Positions 34,630-43,775 of a DNA stretch of 64,000 nt are shown in pieces; position 1 is the stretch's first letter; each line of letters opens with the position of its first letter. The notes below the pieces were generated by a model, which saw nothing but the letters and a program-made list of their open reading frames with translations, did no database searches and had not been told where the DNA came from. Origin of the DNA: Bacteroidia bacterium (lineage in GTDB: Bacteria; Bacteroidota; Bacteroidia; Bacteroidales; Marinilabiliaceae). The stretch covers positions 1-64,000 of the forward strand of contig JAUNDI010000004.1 in NCBI GenBank assembly GCA_030526155.1. Direction: 5' to 3'. Position numbers and translations under genes: made by a program.

Positions 34630-35676
34630 TTAAATAGTAGTAAACTTATAAACTGTAGTCTGTGTATAAGTCTCTCCTGGTTTGAGCTCTACCGATGGAA
34701 ACTGTGGATTGTTTGGCGAATCTGGATAGTGCTGCGCCTCAAAACAGAAGCCTCCAAAACTTACAAACTTCTGGTTCTGCGACTCTCTACCCCACTCTCC
34801 ATTCAACCAGTAGCCTGTGTAGAACTGGAAGCCTGGCTCTGTAGTGAAGAACTCTAGCTTTCTACCAGTCTTGTCATCCCATGCCTCTGCTGCTTTGCGA
34901 AGCTGACCATAGCTACCGTTTATAACGTAGTTGTGGTCATAACCATCCTCAAAGGCATGAATGCGCTCCCCTATCTTGTGCTCAAAGGTAAAGTCTAGTG
35001 GAGTACCTACTACTGGCTCTATCTTGCCTGTAGGTATGCAAGCATCGTCTTTTGGAGTATATGTGTTTGCCTCCATCAATACTTTAGTATCCAATATCGT
35101 ACCTTCGCCTCGTAGGTTGAAATACGAGTGGTTTGTAAGGTTCAATATGGTCTTCTTGTCGGTAGTCGCTTGGTAGTTGATATTCAAATTGTCATTCTCA
35201 TCTAATGTGAATACAACAACAGTTGTCAACTGTCCAGGGTATCCATTCTCCAAATGAGCACTTACGTATGACATCCTAACACCTACTACCTTGTCTCCCT
35301 CAATAGGCTCTGCTGTCCAAAACTTTGTATTAAACGAATTTATTCCGCCATGTAGGTGGTTCTCTCCGTTGTTTATCTCTAGCTGGTATGACTTGCTATC
35401 AAGTGAGAACTTTCCTGCCTTTATGCGGTTTGCAAAGCGTCCAATAGTAGCTCCTAAATAAAAACTACCTGCATTGTACTCCGGGTCTAGATATACTCGT
35501 GGATCATCAAAACCCAATACAATATCTTTCACATTACCATCTTTGTCTGGTGTGCGAATAGATGTGATGGTCGCACCTACATTGGTAATCTTTATCTGAA
35601 TATTACCATTATCAAGGGTGAATAGCTTAACCTCATTGCCGTTGATTTCGCCGAAAGAAGTCTGTTGGATGTTCAT
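34630..35676 (-). CDS. galM: Aldose 1-epimerase (galactose mutarotase)
   Basis: 348 residues. GENHLHGG (about 105-112) and NHSYFNLRG (about 181-189) carry the two active-site His residues, and CFEAQHYPDSPN near 310 the catalytic Glu. Cytoplasmic; no signal peptide. It lies 21 nt downstream of oadB on the same strand, an unrelated function probably carried on the end of the decarboxylase operon. Confidence 0.92.
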   Translation of the reverse strand: MNIQQTSFGEINGNEVKLFTLDNGNIQIKITNVGATITSIRTPDKDGNVKDIVLGFDDPRVYLDPEYNAGSFYLGATIGRFANRIKAGKFSLDSKSYQLEINNGENHLHGGINSFNTKFWTAEPIEGDKVVGVRMSYVSAHLENGYPGQLTTVVVFTLDENDNLNINYQATTDKKTILNLTNHSYFNLRGEGTILDTKVLMEANTYTPKDDACIPTGKIEPVVGTPLDFTFEHKIGERIHAFEDGYDHNYVINGSYGQLRKAAEAWDDKTGRKLEFFTTEPGFQFYTGYWLNGEWGRESQNQKFVSFGGFCFEAQHYPDSPNNPQFPSVELKPGETYTQTTVYKFTTI

Positions 35677-35697
35677 AATTATATAAACTATTAAATG

Positions 35698-36855
35698 TTA
35701 ACTAAAGAAACTAAGTATGATACCTGCAGCTACTGCAGATCCAATTACACCTGCTACATTTGGTCCCATAGCGTGCATCAAAAGATAGTTGGTCTTGTCA
35801 TATTTCAATCCCTCTACTTGTGATACTCTCGCCGAATCTGGAACAGCTGATACTCCAGCATTGCCTATCAATGGGTTAATTCTGTTCTCTTTCTTTACAA
35901 AGAGGTTGTAGAACTTTACAAATAGTACACCGCCTGTAGTAGCAAGTACAAATGATCCTGCACCAAGAGCAAAAATACCTATCGACTTGATTGTAAGGAA
36001 TGTTGTAGCTTGGGTAGAGGCGCCTACTGTAACACCTATCAATATTGTTACTATATCAATTAGCGGCCCCTTTGCTGTATCTGCCAAACGCTTTGTTACA
36101 CCACTCTCCTTAAGAAGGTTACCAAAGAATAACATACCGAGTAGTGGTAGACCACTTGGTACCAACCAACAGGTCATCAAAAGACCAATAATTGGGAAGA
36201 GTACTCTCTCTCTCTTGCTTACCTTACGTGGGGTCTTCATACGTATTACTCGCTCTTCAGGGGTAGTCAACGCACGCATAATAGGTGGTTGTATTACCGG
36301 AACAAGCGCCATGTATGAATAGGCCGATATTGCTATGGCTCCCATCAAATCTGGTGCTAACTTTGACGAAAGGAAGATGGCTGTTGGTCCATCAGCTCCA
36401 CCAATAATACCTATAGCACCTGCCTCATTTGGCGAAAAGCCAAGGGCTAGGGCTGTCGCATAGGCTCCAAAAATACCTATCTGCGCCGCAGCGCCTATTA
36501 ATACCATCTTTGGATTGGATATCAAGGCGGAGAAGTCGGTCATCGCTCCAATACCTAAAAATATCAACGGCGGATAGACTCCTTGTGATACTCCAAAGTA
36601 AAGATAATTCAACACCGAACCACTCTCATAAACACCTATCTTTAATCCATCAACAAATGGGGTATTTCCAATAAGAATACCAAAACCAATAGGTATAAGG
36701 AGCATTGGCTCATACTCTTTGGCTACTGCCAAATATATGAAGAGAAGGCCGAATCCTATCATCACCAAGTGACCAATAGTAAAATTGGCATACGCGGTGT
36801 AGGTGAAGAACTGCGAAACACTTTCTCCTATAAATTCAAAGAATGAAGTTTCCAC
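35698..36855 (-). CDS. oadB: Sodium-translocating decarboxylase beta subunit
   Basis: 385 residues, highly hydrophobic with about 9-11 membrane helices. GGADGPTAIFLSSKLAPDL (about 152-170) carries the Asp implicated in Na+ transport, and GAGSFVLATTGGVLFVKFYN is the conserved late helix. It couples decarboxylation of carboxybiotin to outward Na+ transport. With mmdA, the biotin carrier and OadG it forms the methylmalonyl-CoA decarboxylase. Confidence 0.95.
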   Translation of the reverse strand: METSFFEFIGESVSQFFTYTAYANFTIGHLVMIGFGLLFIYLAVAKEYEPMLLIPIGFGILIGNTPFVDGLKIGVYESGSVLNYLYFGVSQGVYPPLIFLGIGAMTDFSALISNPKMVLIGAAAQIGIFGAYATALALGFSPNEAGAIGIIGGADGPTAIFLSSKLAPDLMGAIAISAYSYMALVPVIQPPIMRALTTPEERVIRMKTPRKVSKRERVLFPIIGLLMTCWLVPSGLPLLGMLFFGNLLKESGVTKRLADTAKGPLIDIVTILIGVTVGASTQATTFLTIKSIGIFALGAGSFVLATTGGVLFVKFYNLFVKKENRINPLIGNAGVSAVPDSARVSQVEGLKYDKTNYLLMHAMGPNVAGVIGSAVAAGIILSFFS

Positions 36856-36887
36856 TACGTTATCTCTTTTGGGTTAATACCTTACTC

Positions 36888-37310
36888 TTATAGTTGAATG
36901 AGTGCATCACCCTCCATTACAGGGTCACCCTTCTGCTTAAGAATCTTTGTAACTGTACCTGCTTGTGTGGCCTCAATATTGTTCTCCATCTTCATGGCTT
37001 CTACCACCATCACAACTTGTCCCACTTGTACAGTGTCTCCAACATTAACCTTTATGTCAAGTACTACGCCTGGTAGTGGAGAGTTTATCGACTTGCCTCC
37101 TGCTGCTGGTCGTGGAGCAGCAGCAACTGGTGATGCCGTACGCTGTGGAGCTGGAGCGGCTACCGGACGTACCACTGGAGCTGCCGCCTGTGGGCGCTCT
37201 ATCTCTACCTCGTAATTCTTACCATTGAGGGTAATGGCCAATTTGTTCCCCTCTTTTTCCTCAACGTCTGCTGAGTACTTCTTACCCGCAAGTTTGAAAT
37301 TATATTGCAT
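36888..37310 (-). CDS. Biotin carboxyl carrier protein of the decarboxylase
   Basis: 140 residues: an N-terminal beta segment, a Pro/Ala-rich flexible linker (about 44-72) and a C-terminal biotinyl domain with VVEAMKMENNIEA, whose Lys is biotinylated. Shuttles CO2 from MmdA to OadB. 32 nt from oadB and 36 nt from the OadG gene. Confidence 0.94.
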   Translation of the reverse strand: MQYNFKLAGKKYSADVEEKEGNKLAITLNGKNYEVEIERPQAAAPVVRPVAAPAPQRTASPVAAAPRPAAGGKSINSPLPGVVLDIKVNVGDTVQVGQVVMVVEAMKMENNIEATQAGTVTKILKQKGDPVMEGDALIQL

Positions 37311-37346
37311 CTGTATCTTTCGTGTTTAAGGTTTAATACTAGTATA

Positions 37347-38201
37347 CTAGTGTTTCTTGAATGGGAACTGCCATCCTGTATGGTTCTCATTCTGTACAAT
37401 GGTGAGCTGTCCCGCAGCATCGTCATGGGCATCAAGCATATACATGGCAACTACTGTCGCTATGGCTACCTGCTCTTCTTCTGCCTCTAATGCTTTGGCC
37501 TCTTTGGCTTTCTGCTTCTCTATCTTCGCTTGCGCTCTAGCCTCTGCCGTCTTCTCTCTCCATACAAAGAAGTTACCTACAGCAGAGAATACTATAGCAA
37601 GTATAATAAGAATGCCAAATACTACCGAAATACTTATAAGGGCCATACCAGCACCGTATGGGTCTACCTCCATAAAACGGTCCGAGTTGTTCTTCACAAC
37701 TGCCATCTGGTTCGAGAAGCCTTTACTATTCTCTTTCGGCGTCTCCCATGTACCTATGCCATCAAGTGTACGGGCTAACGACCCATTTTGTGGTACCTCA
37801 CAGGAGTCTATTACTATTTGTCCGTTCGACTCTACTAAATATACATACTTAGAATCTGATAAATCAAATGTAGTATGTAGAGGACCGTCTGATCGCTTAC
37901 CATCACACTCAAATACAACGAAGCCTCTAGGCAAAAACTGTGTCGATGTCAAGCCTTGTGGCACTATCGACTTGGTTAGGTTGTTCCTGTCGTTGCTAAG
38001 GTACAAACGAGCCATGTCAACCGTCGAATATGTCGGGTTGAATATCTCGACCCACGCTTCTGTTACCGCACCAGTGGAATCTCGCTCTACTTTTATCTCA
38101 TTTATCGTGAGGTCACTGGCTGTCTGCGCAGAAGCAAGGGTATTCATTGCCATTGAACAAGCCAATGCAATGAATCCTTTTGCTATATCTGTTTTTCTCA
38201 T
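37347..38201 (-). CDS. OadG-like gamma subunit fused to an N-terminal lamin-tail-like domain
   Basis: 284 residues. Signal peptide (about 1-25, ending TLASA), then an extracytoplasmic beta domain (about 30-150) with the lamin-tail-domain pattern LTINEIKVE, EAWVEIFNP, TVDMARLYLSND and FECDGK. A single membrane helix follows (GMALISISVVFGILIILAIVF, about 184-204), then a cytoplasmic Lys/Glu/Ala-rich coiled coil and tail, the OadG part. OadG subunits hold the alpha and beta subunits together and are normally only about 80-120 residues. The lamin-tail part is inferred from pattern. Confidence 0.78.
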   Translation of the reverse strand: MRKTDIAKGFIALACSMAMNTLASAQTASDLTINEIKVERDSTGAVTEAWVEIFNPTYSTVDMARLYLSNDRNNLTKSIVPQGLTSTQFLPRGFVVFECDGKRSDGPLHTTFDLSDSKYVYLVESNGQIVIDSCEVPQNGSLARTLDGIGTWETPKENSKGFSNQMAVVKNNSDRFMEVDPYGAGMALISISVVFGILIILAIVFSAVGNFFVWREKTAEARAQAKIEKQKAKEAKALEAEEEQVAIATVVAMYMLDAHDDAAGQLTIVQNENHTGWQFPFKKH

Positions 38202-38229
38202 CAGTCTTTTCTCTTATGAGCCTTATCCA

Positions 38230-39780
38230 CTAAAGTGGAAGGTTAGAGTGCTTACGTGGTAAGTTCTGATCGCGCTTGTTGACGATCGACTCTAAGGCTC
38301 TAATAATTCTATAACGTGTATTTCTTGGCTCAATTACGTCATCAAGATAACCATATTGTGCCGCATTATATGGATTCGCAAACAAGTCTTTATACTCGTT
38401 TATAGCATCGTCCATATACTTTTGCTGCTCTTCTGGTGTCGACAACTCTTTAATCTTCTTGCTATGAAGTACCTCTACAGCGCCCTTAGGACCCATAACG
38501 GCTATCTCTGCTGTTGGCCAAGCATAGTTTACATCGCCTCTCAAGTGCTTACTTGACATCACAATGTATGCACCTCCATATGCTTTACGTAGGATTACCG
38601 TTACCTTTGGTACTGTAGCATGGCCGTATGCAAATAGCAACTTAGCTCCATGTACAATTACTCCTCCATACTCTTGTGCTGTGCCTGGCAAGAAGCCTGG
38701 AACGTCTACAAGGGATACTATTGGCAAATTAAAGGCGTCGCAGAATCTCACAAATCTCGCTGCCTTACGTGAGGCATTGCTATCTAGTGTACCTGCATTC
38801 TTTGCCGGCTGGTTAGCAATAATACCTACCGAACGACCATTGAAGTGGGCAAAGCCAATGACAATATTCTGTGCCCAGTCTTTCTGTACCTCAAAGAATT
38901 TATTGTCGTCTACAATGGCTGTAATAACCTGCTTAACGTCGTATGGCTTGTTTACATCTTCTGGAATAATCTCGTTCAATGCATCTTCCAAACGGTCTAC
39001 AGGGTCATTAGTCTCTACTCGTGGAGCTTGCTCTGTATTGTTCTGTGGCAAGTACGAGAGCAACTCTCTAATCATCTGCATAGCCTCCTCTTCGTTCTCC
39101 GAAACAAAATGGGCTACACCCGATTTCTTACTGTGTACGTCTGCACCTCCGAGCGACTCCTCGTCTACATCCTCATAGGTAACTGTCTTAACAACTTTTG
39201 GTCCTGTCAAGAACATATAGCTGTTAGTCCTATTCATCAAAATGAAGTCTGTCAATGCAGGTGAATATACCGCACCGCCAGCGCAAGGACCCAAAATCGC
39301 CGAAATCTGTGGAATAACACCCGAAGCTATGATATTTCTCTCAAAAATTTCACCAAAGCCTGCCAACGCTGCTACACCCTCTTGTATACGAGCTCCTCCT
39401 GAGTCGTTCAAGCCAATAACTGGAGCTCCAACCTTAACGGCCATATCCATTACTTTGCATATCTTCTTTGCCATAGTCTCCGACAAAGAACCTCCCATTA
39501 CTGTGAAGTCTTGCGCAAAAACGAATACTAAACGACCATTTATAGTACCACTACCGGTTACAACACCATCACCAGGGTACTGGTTCTTCTCCATTCCAAA
39601 ATTCGTACATCTGTGAGTCACGAACATGTCGTACTCCTCAAAACTTCCTTGGTCTAGAAGTAGCGCTATACGCTCTCTAGCTGTAAGTTTTCCTTTGGCG
39701 TGCTGAGCTTCAATGCGTTTTTCACCACCGCCTAAGCGCGACTGAGCGCGCTTCTGCATCAGTTTCTTTATTTCGTCCAT
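38230..39780 (-). CDS. mmdA: Methylmalonyl-CoA decarboxylase alpha subunit (carboxyltransferase)
   Basis: 516 residues of the acyl-CoA carboxylase beta/carboxyltransferase family. [15 protein letters not shown] near the start, [14 protein letters not shown] (oxyanion site, about 121-134) and the second crotonase half with [11 protein letters not shown] and [14 protein letters not shown] are clear. The adjoining biotin carrier, OadB and OadG genes indicate methylmalonyl-CoA decarboxylase rather than propionyl-CoA carboxylase. It makes propionyl-CoA and drives a Na+ gradient. Methylmalonyl-CoA epimerase, often upstream in Bacteroidales, is absent here. Confidence 0.93.
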   Translation of the reverse strand: MDEIKKLMQKRAQSRLGGGEKRIEAQHAKGKLTARERIALLLDQGSFEEYDMFVTHRCTNFGMEKNQYPGDGVVTGSGTINGRLVFVFAQDFTVMGGSLSETMAKKICKVMDMAVKVGAPVIGLNDSGGARIQEGVAALAGFGEIFERNIIASGVIPQISAILGPCAGGAVYSPALTDFILMNRTNSYMFLTGPKVVKTVTYEDVDEESLGGADVHSKKSGVAHFVSENEEEAMQMIRELLSYLPQNNTEQAPRVETNDPVDRLEDALNEIIPEDVNKPYDVKQVITAIVDDNKFFEVQKDWAQNIVIGFAHFNGRSVGIIANQPAKNAGTLDSNASRKAARFVRFCDAFNLPIVSLVDVPGFLPGTAQEYGGVIVHGAKLLFAYGHATVPKVTVILRKAYGGAYIVMSSKHLRGDVNYAWPTAEIAVMGPKGAVEVLHSKKIKELSTPEEQQKYMDDAINEYKDLFANPYNAAQYGYLDDVIEPRNTRYRIIRALESIVNKRDQNLPRKHSNLPL

Positions 39781-39822
39781 ATTAACGTATCTTTCTTTTT
39801 AATGCTATGTGTTGAGCAATGG

Positions 39823-39851
39823 CAAAGATACAAAATTCTCAACAAATGCAA
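39823..39851 (-). promoter_or_regulatory. mmdA operon promoter
   Basis: Minus strand TTG at 39851-39849, 18 nt, TATCTTTG at 39830-39823. Predicted leader about 36 nt. Confidence 0.65.
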
Positions 39852-39898
39852 AAAAAAGTAAATAAAAGCGTTTCGCTGAACACTCCACGAAACGCTTT
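39852..39898 (-). terminator. Terminator of the candidate RNA
   Basis: AAAGCGTTTCG (39865-39875) pairs perfectly with CGAAACGCTTT (39888-39898). On the minus strand it is followed by TTTATTTACTTTTTTT. It sits directly upstream of the mmdA promoter. Confidence 0.8.
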
Positions 39899-40024
39899 CT
39901 CAAAATATACTATATGTTAACAAGGTAGTGTTGCCTATAGGTATCAAACCATAAATGCTTAAGCAACTACTCTTACCCACGCTGACTTTAATAGCCGCTT
40001 AAGCATTATCCTAACTTATTTCAC
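39865..40024 (-). ncRNA. Candidate small structured RNA, own promoter and terminator
   Basis: Between the nqrF terminator and the mmdA promoter, the minus strand holds a TATCTTTG box (40037-40030), then about 160 nt with no ORF, then a perfect 11-bp hairpin followed by a T-rich tract. Inside are AATGCTTAAGC and its exact inverted copy (39954-39964 and 39997-40007) enclosing a 32-nt loop, plus CCTATAGG. Size and layout resemble a housekeeping or regulatory RNA of the 6S/Bacteroidales-1 kind, but I cannot assign it to a family. Confidence 0.5.
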
Positions 40025-40029
40025 CGCTG

Positions 40030-40061
40030 CAAAGATATAACACCAAATACCCCCTTGTCAA
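40030..40061 (-). promoter_or_regulatory. Promoter of the candidate RNA
   Basis: Minus strand TTG at 40061-40059, 21 nt, TATCTTTG at 40037-40030. The -7 box is identical to those of mmdA and etfB. Confidence 0.55.
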
Positions 40062-40066
40062 TAGCT

Positions 40067-40180
40067 GGGGATAGATAGCACGATTTTGGGGATAGATAAC
40101 ACGATTAGGGGCGAAATTCGAGCAAAAAACCTAACATTTGGGGACGAAATGCATTTTTTGGGGACGAACAGCAACCACAA
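40067..40180 (+). repeat. Degenerate GGGGA-unit repeats
   Basis: GGGG starts at 40067, 40088, 40108, 40140 and 40160. The first two units share GGGGATAGATARCACGATT and the last two share GGGGACGAA, with spacings of 20-21 nt apart from one of 32. The remaining spacer (40181-40397) is low-G and shows no gene. Confidence 0.65.
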
Positions 40181-40397
40181 AGCCCTCTCTTCATCCATCA
40201 CGCATCCATAACTTGGTCCCTATATCTTCCTTATAAAAAATCCCCCTCACAGCTCTCTCTATGCTCGCTATAACCTCGCTCTATACAGGCTCAACAAAAA
40301 CAAAGCCCAAACACCAAAACAATCCATATAATATTCAATATTTTCAATATAACGCACCCACATCTCCCCATTCAAGCCTCTCCCCCCACCTTACCTT

Positions 40398-40447
40398 CTA
40401 GGACATCTAGAATAAATAGGACATCTAGAACAACTAGAATAACTACC
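40398..40447 (+). repeat. 9-nt CTAG minisatellite, second array
   Basis: Units start at 40398, 40407, 40416, 40425, 40434 and 40443, exactly 9 nt apart, with consensus near CTAGAAYAA/CTAGGACAT. Confidence 0.85.
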
Positions 40448-40450
40448 CCC

Positions 40451-40491
40451 AAAAAACAAAAAGCCGAACAGGGAAACACCCCATTCGGCTT
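40451..40491 (-). terminator. Terminator of the nqr operon
   Basis: AAGCCGAA (40461-40468) pairs with TTCGGCTT (40484-40491), with an inner GGG/CCC. On the minus strand it is followed by TTTGTTTTTT. It begins 21 nt after the nqrF stop. Confidence 0.88.
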
Positions 40492-40512
40492 AATTTATCA
40501 AAAGTGAATAAA

Positions 40513-41781
40513 TTATCCACCAAAGTTATCAAACATAATATCCTTGCTCTCTACACCAAGTGAATCCAAGAGGTCAAGAACTGTCTTAGCCATCATTGGA
40601 GGACCACAGAGGTAGTACTCGATATCCTCTGGAGCCTCGTGTGCCTTGAGGTATGTGTCACCAAGTACTGGAGCAATGAAGCCTGCTGTGTACTTAACAC
40701 CCATTGCGTCTGCCTTAGGGTCTGGACGGTCAAGTGCCAAGTGGAAGTGGAAGTTAGGGAACTCCTTCTCAAGCTCAAGGAAGTCTTCCATGAAGAATAC
40801 CTCGTCAATAGCACGAGCACCATAGAAGTAGTGCATCTCACGATCACGTACATTGAGTGTCTTGAGCAAGTGCATAATCTGTGCACGCAATGGAGCCATA
40901 CCGGCACCACCACCTACCCAAATCATCTCCTTACCTGTACCGTATCTTGGACGGAACTCACCATAAGGGCCCGACATAGTTACCTTGTCACCTGGCTTGA
41001 GGTTAAAGATATATGTAGAGGCAATACCACATGGTACATCCATAAAGCCTGGACCTTGATCTTTTGGCTTGAATGGAGGTGTAGCAATACGTACTGTCAA
41101 AGTGATAATATCACCCTCATCTGGGTAGTTAGCCATTGAGTATGCACGAATTGTAGCCTCTGTATTCTTCTGCTTCAAATTGAAGAGACCAAACTTCTCC
41201 CATGCTGGTACATAAAGGTCGCCAATAAGCGAACGATCAAAATCAGCATAGTTGATATCGTACTCTGGAATCTTAATTTGTGCGTATGAACCTGGCTCAA
41301 AGTCCATGTGCTCTCCTGGAGGAAGCTTAACCTTGAACTCTTTAATAAAGGTAGCAACGTTCTTGTTCGAGATAACCTCGCACTCCCATTCCTTAACACC
41401 CATTACTGCGTCGTCAACCTTAATAGCTAAGTCACCCTTAACCTTAACCTGACAACCAAGGCGCCAATGGTCTTGCTGCTGCTTACGTGAGAAATGGCCC
41501 TTCTCTGAGTCCAATATCTCACCACCACCTTCAACTACTTGACATTTACACTGGCCACAAGAACCTTTACCGCCACAAGCGGATGGCAAAAAGATGCCCT
41601 CTGCTGCAAGTGTGCCAAGAAGACTGCCGCCTTGCTCAACCTCTACTTCCTTGTCGCCGTTGATCTTAATTTTTACGTTGCCGCTCGGAGTAAGATATGT
41701 CTTAGCCACGAGAAGCATAACAACGAGCAAGAGGATAATTACCAAGAATACTCCAATGCTCGATAGAATTAAATTCATCAT
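40513..41781 (-). CDS. nqrF: Na+-NQR subunit F
   Basis: 422 residues: N-terminal membrane helix (about 8-27), a [2Fe-2S] ferredoxin domain with Cys69, Cys75, Cys78 and a fourth Cys near 113 (SACGGKGSCGQC), an FAD domain with the RAYSMANYP motif, and an NADH-binding end (GGGAGMAPLRAQI, YLCGPPMM). It is the NADH entry point of the sodium-pumping NADH:quinone oxidoreductase. Last gene of nqrABCDEF. Confidence 0.97.
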   Translation of the reverse strand: MMNLILSSIGVFLVIILLLVVMLLVAKTYLTPSGNVKIKINGDKEVEVEQGGSLLGTLAAEGIFLPSACGGKGSCGQCKCQVVEGGGEILDSEKGHFSRKQQQDHWRLGCQVKVKGDLAIKVDDAVMGVKEWECEVISNKNVATFIKEFKVKLPPGEHMDFEPGSYAQIKIPEYDINYADFDRSLIGDLYVPAWEKFGLFNLKQKNTEATIRAYSMANYPDEGDIITLTVRIATPPFKPKDQGPGFMDVPCGIASTYIFNLKPGDKVTMSGPYGEFRPRYGTGKEMIWVGGGAGMAPLRAQIMHLLKTLNVRDREMHYFYGARAIDEVFFMEDFLELEKEFPNFHFHLALDRPDPKADAMGVKYTAGFIAPVLGDTYLKAHEAPEDIEYYLCGPPMMAKTVLDLLDSLGVESKDIMFDNFGG

Positions 41782-41804
41782 ATCAGCTATTGTGTTACTG
41801 AGTT

Positions 41805-42428
41805 TTACAATTTAAGACCACTGAAACACATAAATGACATAGCCATCAAACCTACCACAATAAATGTGATACCTAGGCCACGCAATGCTGGTGGTACATT
41901 AGAGTATGCCATCTTTTCACGAATAGCAGCAAGTGCTACAATGGCTATCAACCAACCAATACCTGAACCTAAAGCATATACTATCGCAGATGTAATATCT
42001 GTAATAGCCTTAGGGTCTGTTGGCTCAAGACCAATACGCTGCTGCATGAAGAGCGAACCACCCATGATAGCACAGTTTACAGCAATCAATGGAAGGAAGA
42101 TACCGAGCGAAGCATAGAGCGCTGGAGCAAATTTCTCTACTACCATCTCTACCAATTGCACAATACCCGCAATCACAGCAATGAAAAGAATGAACGACAA
42201 GAAGGATAGGTCTACACCCTCTGTAAGACAGTCAGGACCTAAAACCTTTGTCTGTAATAAATAGTTCACTGGCAAGGTCACTACAAGCACAAATGTAACT
42301 GCAAGACCAAGACCAAACGCCGTCTTCACACTCTTCGATACAGCCAAGTATGAACACATACCGAGGAAGAAGGCGAATATCATATTGTCCACAAATATAG
42401 AGCGGACGAAAAGACTCAATAAATCCAT
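41805..42428 (-). CDS. nqrE: Na+-NQR subunit E
   Basis: 207 residues with six membrane helices. [25 protein letters not shown] (about 20-44) and [14 protein letters not shown] (about 113-126) are conserved in NqrE/RnfA; the Cys residues of helices 1 and 4 probably ligate the intramembrane iron site shared with NqrD. Confidence 0.96.
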   Translation of the reverse strand: MDLLSLFVRSIFVDNMIFAFFLGMCSYLAVSKSVKTAFGLGLAVTFVLVVTLPVNYLLQTKVLGPDCLTEGVDLSFLSFILFIAVIAGIVQLVEMVVEKFAPALYASLGIFLPLIAVNCAIMGGSLFMQQRIGLEPTDPKAITDITSAIVYALGSGIGWLIAIVALAAIREKMAYSNVPPALRGLGITFIVVGLMAMSFMCFSGLKL

Positions 42429-42450
42429 GATAATCTTCTGCTGTTACTTA

Positions 42451-43065
42451 TTATTTCTCTTGTAGATCTTTATTATGTGCACGCTCCCACCAAATGATGC
42501 AACCACAAATAACCAAGGCCATTGGGGCTAACAACATAAGACCGTTGTTCACATAGCCAAAACGCTCCAATACATCAAAGCCTAATAGCTTACCTGAACC
42601 TAGCAACTCACGGAAGAATGCTACAATAACCAAAATTTTAGCATAGCCAAGACCACTACCAATACCGTCAAGCAACGACTCAAATGGACCATTCTGCATA
42701 GCAAAGGCCTCAAGACGTCCCATCAAAATACAGTTGGTAATAATCAAACCGACATATACCGACAACTGTACACTAACATCATATGCAAAGGCTTTCAATA
42801 CCTCTGATACCAATGTTACAAGTGTAGCTACTACTACCAATTGCACAATAATACGGATACGTCCTGGTATAGTCTTTCTTAATAGGGAAATAACAACGTT
42901 CGCTACCGCTACAATTACTGTAACAGCAAGACCCATTACCAAGGCTGGCTCCAACTGCGCTGTTACAGCAAGCGCAGAACAGATACCAAGTACCTGTACA
43001 GTAACAGGGTTGTTAATGGTAAGAGGATTCAAAAATGCCTCTTTATTCTTCTTTGATAAGCTCAT
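42451..43065 (-). CDS. nqrD: Na+-NQR subunit D
   Basis: 204 residues with six membrane helices, paralogous to NqrE. LGICSALAVTAQLEPALVMG (about 26-45) and ITNCILMGRLEAFAM (about 109-123) carry the Cys pair for the shared iron site. Lies between nqrC and nqrE. Confidence 0.96.
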   Translation of the reverse strand: MSLSKKNKEAFLNPLTINNPVTVQVLGICSALAVTAQLEPALVMGLAVTVIVAVANVVISLLRKTIPGRIRIIVQLVVVATLVTLVSEVLKAFAYDVSVQLSVYVGLIITNCILMGRLEAFAMQNGPFESLLDGIGSGLGYAKILVIVAFFRELLGSGKLLGFDVLERFGYVNNGLMLLAPMALVICGCIIWWERAHNKDLQEK

Positions 43066-43082
43066 TTTTCTTTCCTCCTAGA

Positions 43083-43766
43083 TTACTTTGTTAAGAAACC
43101 TTCGAACTTCTTGAGATTTGTCTCGAGCATTACGCTTACTGCAGAAGATGTAATAGTACCACCTGAGATACCATCTACATAGTCTTTGTCCGCTACAGAC
43201 TGACCCTTCTTTACAACCGCGATAGATGTCAATACACTATCTCTCTGAATGTTCTTATCCTTGAATTGATTACAGAATGCTGGCTTCACAATCTCCGCAC
43301 CAAGACCAGCTGTCTCACTAGCATGGTTGAAGTAAATGCCATATACTGTGCTCTTGTTATCATTGAGTGCAATGTAACCCCAAATAGCACCCCAAAGACC
43401 ATTACCGTTCATTGGGATAACATACTTAGTAGCACCATCAACCTCACACTGGTAGATTACCTCGTTCTTGTCCGCACCAGTTACATCGAAATCTGCTACC
43501 GCACACTTCTCTGCTCCTGTCTTGTCCAAAATCTTTACTACGTTCTTTGTGAAGGCTGCCTGAGCATCAGTGTAATCTGTAATATTCAATGAGCTCAATA
43601 TCTGCTTCTTTGTGTCAAGTTTCACATTCTCATCCTGTGTAGGACCTAAAGCAGAATGGGCAAATGCCAAGAGGAATGCAACGATGACTACCATTACTAC
43701 TGCATATACAATAGTATAGGTGTTGCTATTCGTCGAGAAGCCCTTCGAATTATTGTTTGCTGCCAT
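43083..43766 (-). CDS. nqrC: Na+-NQR subunit C
   Basis: 227 residues: one N-terminal membrane helix (about 17-37) and a periplasmic FMN-binding domain. The C-terminal DGISGGTITSSAV (about 198-210) holds the Thr that covalently binds FMN after flavinylation by an ApbE-type enzyme, which is not encoded in this window. Confidence 0.95.
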   Translation of the reverse strand: MAANNNSKGFSTNSNTYTIVYAVVMVVIVAFLLAFAHSALGPTQDENVKLDTKKQILSSLNITDYTDAQAAFTKNVVKILDKTGAEKCAVADFDVTGADKNEVIYQCEVDGATKYVIPMNGNGLWGAIWGYIALNDNKSTVYGIYFNHASETAGLGAEIVKPAFCNQFKDKNIQRDSVLTSIAVVKKGQSVADKDYVDGISGGTITSSAVSVMLETNLKKFEGFLTK

Positions 43767-43775
43767 TGTCGTTGC

